From Closterium sp. Naga37s-1 (Eukaryota > Streptophyta > Zygnematophyceae > Desmidiales > Closteriaceae): 64,000 bases of DNA. The stretch's first letter is position 1, and each line of letters begins with the position of its first letter. The stretch covers positions 310,001 through 374,000 of the forward strand of contig CANJKZ010000979.1 in NCBI GenBank assembly GCA_947471745.1. The letters run 5' to 3'. Below, piece by piece: positions 10,001 to 19,275 of this stretch. Under the pieces are notes generated by a model, which made no database searches, was not told the DNA's origin, and worked only from the letters and a program-made list of their open reading frames with translations. The translations under genes were made by a program, and so were the position numbers.

Positions 10001-13000
10001 TCCACTGCGTTCTTCCGGATCATGTCAGCTTTGCGGAGCACCTATAGGGAGGGGAGGGGAGGGGATGGGAGGGGATGGGAAGGAGGGGAGGGGGAGAGGA
10101 GGACGGGGTGAGCAGGGGAGGAGGAAAGTGGGGGTGTGGGGAAAGGGGGCGGGAGAGGGGGGGAGGGGAGGGGGGAGGGGAGAGTGCAACGTGAAGGAGT
10201 AGAAGCAGCGCATGACGAATGGGCTCCTGGCAGAGGCGAGGATGTTCCTCTCCGCCTGCACGCTTTCTACTGCAATCTTTCGAATCATGTCCGCCTTGCG
10301 GAGGACCTGTAGGAGGGGGATGATAAGGGGAAGAAGGATGGGGGGAATGTGAGTGAAGGAGTAGGAGCAGCGCACCACGAACGGGCTCGTGGCTGAAGCA
10401 AGGATGTTTCGCTCTGCCTGCATTCTTTCGAATCGTGTCCGCTTTCCAGAGCACCTGAGGGAGAAAGGGGGGAGAGGAACATGTGATGTGAATGAGAGAA
10501 AGGTGGAGAGGGACGCATGAACTAGTGAGAGAGACGCAGTTACACAATTCAAATTCTCACACACACAGCAACAGCTATGTTGACTGGACTGGAGTCACCT
10601 TCGGGAATCCTCAAAAGCCACTCACACATCAAAGCATTCTCCCTTTCGTCTTCCCTCCTTCCCTCCCTCCTGATGATACATACCTTGATGGCGAACAGGT
10701 CCCCTGTGGTTCTTTTCTGAGCCAGGAACACACGCCCATACGCCCCCTTGCTAATCGGCTTGATGATCTCAAAGTCATCAATTGTCGTGTGCTGCTCCGT
10801 AGGGTTTCGGGTTTAAGGCTTGCCCTACCTTGATAGCGAACAAATCGCCTGTGGTTCGCTTCTGAGCCAGAAACACCCTGCCGTATGCCCCCTTGCTGAT
10901 GGGCTTGATGATCTCAAAGTCGTCAATTGTCGTGCGCTGCTCCTTCTCCCCCATCGCCCCTCCCCCTCCACCGCCCCCTCCCCTGCCCCCCCCCCCCCCC
11001 TATGCTCCCCAGTGAGTGGGGGATAGTAAAAGCTCCCCCAGTGGCGCTGGGGTTGCTGCTGGGAGAGGCAGCTGCTGTTGTTTCGGGCCCGCCATGAAAG
11101 GACCTAAGCTGCAGCACTCGTTGGTACTTCTCTCTGGGAGAGGACGGGGGGAAGAGCACAGGAGAAGAGACGAGGGGAGAGAGAGGGTAACACGCTGGAA
11201 CATATATATTGTCAAATCTGATGCTCATCCTATTCTTACTGCAGCAGGATGACAACGCAGAGCCCAGAGATCGGCACCAAGGGGAAGCTAGCACAGAGAG
11301 TACCACTACGCATACACAACACACACTGCGTGTGTGTCTGCCATCACACATGTGTGATAAGTGGATTTTTGAGTCGACTCAAAAATCGACTTATCACACT
11401 ACGCAACGCATACACAACACACACTGTGTGTGTGTCTGCCATCACACATACTCTCTGAGTATGCACTGCACTGAACCCAAGAACACCGTACCAACATCCC
11501 ATCTCATCTCATCCTTACTGAAGCAGGATGGCGATGCGGAGCCCAAAGATGTGCATGCAGGGGAAGCGGGCGAGCACACAGAGTACTACCACACATGCAT
11601 ATACAGATCTCTGCCTTTTCCGCGTGTAGTGAGTCGATTTTTGAGTCGACTCACTACACGCAGAGTACTACCATACATGCATATACAGATCTCTGCCTTT
11701 TCCGCGTGTAGTGAGTCGATTTTTGAGTCGACTCACTACACGCAGAGTACTACCACACATGCATATACACATCTCTGCCTTACATTCATCCTATCCTTAC
11801 TGCAGCAGGATGGCGATGCGGAGCCCAAAGATCTGCACGCAGGGGAAGCGGGCGGCGTGCGAGCGCAGCAGGGCGGAGAGGTCGTGGATGTCGGTGGAGA
11901 GCAGCGCGAGGGCGTCCGCCTGCCCCACCTGCACCTCCCCCACGTCCTCCGCTATGTCCGCCAGATCGTTCAGCTGGGGGGAGGGGTGGGCAAGAGGAGG
12001 GAGGGGAGGGGAGGGGGGGGAGAAGGGGGGGAGGAAGGGGGAAAGGTGATATGGTAAGCATGGGAGAGTGGAAGAGAGGGTGTGAGAGCAAGCAGCACGG
12101 CAGCAGCGTGCGAGCGCAGCAGGGCGGAGAGGTCGTGGATGTCGGTGGAGAGCAGCGCGAGCGCGTCCGCCTGCCCCACCTGCCCCACCTGCACCTCCCC
12201 CACATCCTCCCTATGTCTACTAGGTCGTTCAGCTGGTGGGCGGGTGGGGGGTGGGCGGGTTGGAGGTAGGGTAAGTAAGCACCGAGTGAGCAAGGAATAG
12301 AGGGAAAGCAAAGGGTAACACGGCAGCACTCAGTTCCTGCCTGCCCCACCTGCAATGCACCTCCCCCACATCCTCCGCTATGTCCGCCAGATCGTTCAGC
12401 TGGGCGTAGGTGAGGAGTGGGGGGGGAAGGAGATAGGGTAAAAGCAAGAGAGAGGAAACCGAGGGGTTAGCATAGAAGAGAGCGCATCTGCCTGCCCCAC
12501 CTGCACTGCACCTCCCCCACATCCACTACTGTGTTTCAGAAGATTTTCAACATCCTCACCCAAATGATTCCCCCACCCAACTCACCACATTGATTTCTTC
12601 ATCAATCTCCTCCACAGCCGCACCTGCTCCCAACAGCTCCATGTCGCCTCCCAAGGTGGCTCATGAGCGGACTCAAAGGTCAACACAGAAGTCAACACAG
12701 AAGTCAACACAGAAGTCAACACAGACGTTGACTCAAATAGGCACCCAACTCACCACGTTGATTTCTTCATCAATCTCTTCCACTGCCGCACTGGCTCCTA
12801 GAAGCTCCATCTCCCTGCCCACACTGCCCCCTCTCCTGGTCAAAGATTCCACCACAGGCACCCTACTGCTCTGGCCTATGCTGCTCATGCTACTACCCCA
12901 CACCCAACTCACCACATTAATTTCTTCATCAATCTCCTCCACAGCAGCACCTGCTCCCAGCAGCTCCATGTCGCCCTCCACACTGCCCCCTCTCCTGGTC

Positions 13001-16000
13001 AAAGACTCCCCCCCGGGAAAGCTGCTGCTCTGCCCCCCACCCGTGCTGCTCATGCTGCCCCACGGGCGTTGACTGGCGTTGACTGACGTTGACTGGCCTC
13101 TTGGGAGACTCTTAGACTGCACGTGGTGTGATTGTAAGCCGTGTGCTTGTAGAGTTTGACTGTGAGAAGCTGAAGCAGGCAGTGACCTTGCAGTGGCCAG
13201 GACTGCTGTTGTTGCTGCTGCTTCTGCTGCTGCTTTTGCCTTTGTTGCTGCTGCTTCTGCTGCTGCTTTTGCCTCTGTTGCTGCTGCTTCTGATACTCCT
13301 GTTGCTGTTGCTGCTGCTGCAACCACTCCTTGCGCTGCTACTGCCGCTGCTGCTGCACAATCTGACACCCGGGCAGAATCAGCTGAGTCAGTTGCAGAGG
13401 AGCAGGCATTTGGAATACCCGCGCGTTCGGCCTGGGAAAGCACTGGAAGGGAATTGGAGAGAGCATGTTGCTTGGCAGCAGGGGGAAGGCTGGGAAAGGA
13501 CGCACTGGCAAGACCACCCAGTCGCTTCGCAGCAGAGGAGAGGCTAGGGGAGGAGGGGTTGGATAGTCCTGTTCGCTTGGCGGCAGGGGAGAGGAGCGGG
13601 GAGGAGGAGTTAGAGAGGGCGGTTCGTGTGGCGGGGGAGAGGGTGGGGGAGGAGGAGGCGGAGAGGGAGAGGCCAGCGCGTTTCATGAGGGGCACGAGGT
13701 CCAGCTTCCATGGGCTGCCGTGTGCCTGGGAGGTGCGCACTGACAGGGGCGACCGCTGCTGCTGCTGCTGCGGATGGTGAGGTGGTGGTTGTTTGTGCTG
13801 TTGGTCAACATGTGGTGGCGATGCTGATGGTGGCGGCAGTAATGATGGATGGGTGCCTGCTGCTTGCTGCTGCTTTGCCTGCTCTGACATCAGCTGCTGC
13901 TGCTCCTGCTGCTGCGCAGAATGCGAGCTTTCCTCGGCTAAACGCTGCTGTTCCTCTGATGCCTTCTGGGCTAAGTGATGCCACTGCTCCTTCTCCTCTG
14001 AAAGCTGCTGCTCCTTCACTCCCTTCCCCAGCTGCTCCTGCCTCTCAGGCCCCTCTTGCAATGCATTCTCTGGCTGCTCCTCCAACAACTCATGGGAACC
14101 AAGGGATCTCTGATGCGTCTCAACACTCAGCTTGCTAGACCCAGGTGCCTTCTCATCCTTCTCTGTGTTCTCCTCTCTCTCTCTGTGCTCCACTTGAGCA
14201 GCAAAGTTCCAGTCACTTCGAGCTGGCTTCATGCCATGGGGGCTAGACTCCAAAGTAGCATCACCTCCTTCACCAGTGGCAGCAGCATCACCACCATCAC
14301 CAGCAGCAGTACTAGAAGGAGCAGCAGGAGCATTAGCAGCAGCATTACCAGCCGCGGCGGCATTAGCCGCGGCAGCGGCAGCAGCAGCATCAGAGGCAAA
14401 AGCCGCCTCAAGCCGCACAGACAGCTCCGCCACCACCGCATCCAACCCAGCCCCAAGCCTATGTAACCGCTCATCAAGCGGTAACCGCGTGTCGTCGCAC
14501 CGGTTGGCCAGGGCACAGAGGCACGAGTGCTCCTGCAGGTCCCGCAGTGGCACCTCCTCCTCACATATCCGGCACATCACCACTGCTTCCTCCTCCTCCA
14601 AATTCTCCTTTGCTGATGTGCCTCTGCTCACCCTTCCCCTCTCTACCCCCGTGCCCGTTCCGCCCCCTGCCCTTGCTCCTGCCATCGCCCCCACCCCCGC
14701 CCCCGCACCCGCCCCGGCCCCTGTCCCTGCCGCAGCCCCTGCTCCCGCCCCCATCCCTGCCCCTTCCCCTGCCTCTCCCTGTGCTCCTATGCCTTCCCCC
14801 ATCGCAGATCCTGACGCCATTTCCGTGCCTCCTGCATCTGCTCGCACCCCTAGAAGGTTTTCCCCTTCTCCCCCATACATGTCATCTGTCTCTTGCCGGC
14901 CCTTCAACTCCTCTACTATGGCTTTCCAATCCTCCTGCCGCCCGACACTGTCCTGCCGCCCGACACTGTCCTGCCGCCCGACACTGTCCTGCCGCCCAAC
15001 ACTATCCTGTCGCCCAATGCAATCCTGCCGCCCAATGCTATCCTGCCGCCCAACACTATCCTGCCGCCCAAGGCTATCCTGCCGCCCAACACTATTCTGC
15101 CGTAGAACACTATCCTGCCGCCCAGCACTATCACACCGCCCCCAGAAGCCGTACCTGTAGGGCAGCAGCTTACCTGAGCTGGTCCTCTCGAGCTTAAGCC
15201 TCTCTTTAACAATCTCCAATAACACACTCTCATCCACGCCTGCACTCGCTGCTCCTGCTGCAGCTGCTGCTCCTCGCGCTCCCACTACTCCACCCGCCCC
15301 CACTGCTCCTGCCGCCTGCTGCTGTTGCGGGGGTGGCAGCTGTTGCTGCTGCTGCTGCGGCTGCTTCTCCCACTCGCTGGATCTATTCGCCGTGTCTGCA
15401 TACTTTTCAACGGCCTCAGCCGCCTCTTCATCAACCATTATCCCCTCCACTTCCACCTCCCCCTTCCCCTTCCCCTTCCCCTCCCCCTCCTCGTGGACTC
15501 CCACCACCCCCTTCCCCTCATCTGCAACCGCCGCTTGCAACTGTACCTTGCTCCCAGTCTCACCACCCATTGCCTCTTGCTCCACCGCCCCTTGCTCCAC
15601 CTGTCCTTCCTTCACCTGCCCTTCCTGCTCCTCCCTAGGCTCTCCTATCCTCCATTTCCCTTCCCCCACTGCTGCCAATTCACCAGCAGCACCGTCCCAG
15701 GTGCTGCCAAGCCCACCACCACTGCTTGGTACAGCAGCATCTGAGTGGCTTGACAGAACAGCAGCAAAGGGAGCATCATCAAAGGGAAGGAGAGCATGAA
15801 ACGGGGTGCTAATATCACTGCCTCGACTCATCCGAACCAGCGGCAGAAGAAGGATCTCCTCCGGAGGACATGAAAGGGAACCACCCTCAGGCGCTCCCTC
15901 AGGTGAAACCTCAGGTGCCACTTCAAGTGCCACTTCAGGTGTCTTGTCAGGTGCCATCTCAGGCGTTTCTCCAACAGAGCCATCATGCACCATCACCGCA

Positions 16001-18023
16001 GCTCCTCTTTCCAGAGACACATCCTCTCGCACATCTCCTGCTCCTATCACCCCAATCACACCTTCCCCTTCCACCAATGCATCCCCTACTCTTTCCCCTC
16101 TGCCCGCTGTTGCACCCCCTCTTTCTGCCTCTGCCAACTTCCCCACTCCGCTCACCTCTCTTGACCCTAATCCTAACCCTGACTTGCCATGCACGCCTTG
16201 CCGCACTGCACCCCTCTCCTGCTCACTCTCGTGGTCCCCTTCACCCCGATCCCCCACCACCACCATCTCATGCCAGCCCTCCCACGCTCCCCTACCGCTG
16301 CTGCTGCTGCCGCTGCCCTTTTCCCGCCTGCCCTCCTGTCTTGTTTCCTGCGCCCCTACTGCTGCCGATGCCACTGCTGTCGCCACTGCTGCTGTGGCTG
16401 CTGCTGCTCCTTCAGATGCTACGTCTGCTTTTGCATCCACTGGTGCACCCACAGAGGCTGCAGCAGCAGCAGTCACAGAAACATCCTTCACACTCTCGTA
16501 CCCTCTCACCTGCCACCCTTTCTCCTCCACCATCTCTTCCACCACACCATCAGTCTCGATCATGCCCTCTGCTCTTCCCTCCATTCCACCCTCTTCCAGC
16601 TCCCCATCCATGAGCGAGCCTGTCACATCATCACTCTCTTGCGCATCTTTTACACTCTGAGGAGACTTTGGAGGTCGCGAGGCAACCGCACTACCCCGCA
16701 CAGCCTTTCCCTGAGGAGAGATACTTGACTCACCATGAACTACCGCTGCTACAGCACCAGTCGGCAGAACAGTCGGCACGCCATCAAGGCCGCCCACACC
16801 CCCCTGGGCGAGTCCCAGGGTGCCGGGAGAGCAGGAGAACCGCTGAGCCTGCAGCTCCACAGCCAGTAGCACCTCCCCCAGTCGCCCACTCAGTGACGCT
16901 GTCAGCCTCCTCGGACCCGGGCTCCCCTCCCCTGCTGCCGCCCCTCCCCATGCTCCTCCTGTTCCTGCTGCTGCTACTACTGAGGCTCCTGTCCCTCCCC
17001 ATGTGGACACACGGCCGCTGCCCCGCTTCCAGCTGCCAGCGCGGATCAGAGGGGGCGTGCGGGCCCTGTCAGGGCCAGCAGTGGCAGGGGCAGGGGCAGC
17101 AGCAGGCGTGGCAGCAATCGTGGCAGCACGTGTGACAGCAACAGGAGTAATACCAGCAGCAGCAGCAGCACCGGCAACAGCAGGAGTAGCAGAAGCAGGC
17201 ACGGCAGCAAAACCCGGCTTTATAGACCCTGCAGCTACCGCCTCTTCCCGTTCCTGCTGGTCCCGCTGCTCCTCCCTCTCCCCCTCCCACTCCCCTTCCC
17301 GCTGCTGCTCCTTCCCCTTCCTCTGCAGCAGCAGCAGGTCCCATGCAGCAAGGCCTGCAGAAATGCCCGCACCACCACTCACGATATTGCCAGACGCAGC
17401 AGCTCTTGCACTGGCACCTTCCTGGAAGGATCCTCCCCAGTGCTGTAACCTCCTGCCAGATGGTGGCAGTTTCTCGCTGCTTCGACTGCGCTCCACCTGA
17501 ACATGCTGGTTCACCTGAACCTGCTGATTCACCTGAGACATCTCCTGGAAGCTTCGAGTGAAATCGAGCCACGATTCGCTCGTTACACCTGGTGGTGAAA
17601 GCCTGTCAGTCAGCCCCTGAGCTGACCCAGTCAACCCCTGAGCTGACCCAGTCAACCCAGAGGTCAACAGGTCAACACTCCCAATCCCAAGGGGCTGTTC
17701 ACCCAGCCCAGCTGGCACCACGCCAGCTGGCGACACGTCAGCTGGCGACAGCCTGTCGTCGCTTCTACTACGCATCGCCTCCTGTGCTCCCACCTGCCCC
17801 CTGCCACTCCCATCAGACGGTCGAGGGGGGCGCAGCAGGGGCAGAGCAGAGAGGGAGGGGAGTGAGGAGAGCGTGGGCAGTGAGGAGAGGGAGGGTAGTG
17901 AGAGCGAGAGCACGTGGTCAAGCCTCCCCTGAGACCTGCTGGTGGTGCTGCTGCTGCCGTCTGTGTGTGTTGGGGTTCTCCTCCCTGATTGGCCCACAGC
18001 TCCTGCTGATGCTGCAAGCTCAG

Positions 18024-18060
<37 letters not shown>

Positions 18061-19231
18061 GGCTGTTTTTGCTGTTGCTGCAATGGCTGCTGCCAGTGCT
18101 GCTGCGGCTCGATCAACCACGTCAGCATCACCATCAGAAGCGTCAATAGCTGCACCAGTACCAGCAGCACCAGTCGCACCAGCAGCAGCAGAAGCGGCAC
18201 CAGCAGCAGCAGCAGCAGCTAGAGCTGCTCGTCTGTGCTCAGGACTGTGGAAACTGGACCGCGAGCGGACGGAACGTAACGAGGGTCTCGGTTGCTGCTG
18301 CTGCTGCTGCTCTCCCTCTTGGGCCTTGCTAACTATGCTAACTCTCCCCTCCTCTGCTGCTTCTTCTCCTCCCCCTTCTGCTGCCTCACGCCTTTCCCCA
18401 TCCTTCTTCTGCTGCAGCTGCTGCTGTTGCTGTTGCTCCTCATATCTATCACTCCACCCTCCTAACTCCGGCAAACCACTCCAAACTGCACTGCTCCTCT
18501 TACTCCCACTCTGCCTGCTCTCATCCTCGTTATTACCACTCCGATGCAGGTTTAAAGCCTCCTTCCACCGTGAATCGCTTCCAAATACCACTCGCCTAGG
18601 CATCGCCTTTTCCAATACCACAGGAATTTGCCCGTCTGATAGTCTGGTAACCAGGGGTGCGTCTGGTTGCTTGGTAACCACATGTAACTCTGCCCTCCTG
18701 CTCCTTGCACCAGGTGTTACAGATGTTCCCAGTCTGGCAGTTACCACATCCCCACTTCGCCTTGCCCCAACAGTGCTGACATCAGCAGTGCCACCCGTGT
18801 CACTACTAACTCCCATCCCTCCTCCTTCTCCTCCTCCTCCCTCTCCTCCTCTTTCTTCTTCCTCACTCACCCCTCCTTTCCCCATGCTGTTGGCCCTTAT
18901 CTCTCCACCATCCCCCCCATCACTGTGCCTGCCGCCCACACCCTCTCCTTCCTTCTGGAACTGTAGCAATCTCGTGCATCGGGTCAGGACAAAAAGCAGC
19001 TTCATTATGAGCTGGCGCAGAGGGCTTCCGGGCGGCATGGCTTGTCTGGCGGCGTTCAGCTCCTGCACAATGGACTCACTCTGCCGCCCAAAATCGTCTG
19101 CTGACATGGCAAGGCAGCGCTCTGCTACGGATTTTAGCTGACGCACTCCCGCCGCCCATTCTGTGCTGCTGATGCTGCCTGTGCTTGGGGTAACGGCGCT
19201 GGTGCTAGTGCTGGTGCTGGTGGTAGGGGTT

Positions 19232-19275
<44 letters not shown>

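Larger units (their letters stand above)
11220..12525 (-). repeat. partial copies of IREH1-like exon 4
   Basis: Four or more fragments flank the intact exon 4. Copies at about 12114-12233, 12300-12401 and 12480-12520 keep the acceptor side ([11 protein letters not shown]) but shift frame. Short donor-side fragments lie at 11230-11280 and 11510-11560, each with CTGCTKCAGTAAG. Between 11300 and 11780 lie palindromic and 82-bp tandem repeats. The intact exon is 11801-11973. Confidence 0.7.

Noticed and set aside
15155..15185. A 19-base intron in the IREH1-like giant exon (GTAAGC...CTACAG)
   Set aside because: Far too short for a spliceosomal intron, and the codons across it ([14 protein letters not shown]) match the family plan.
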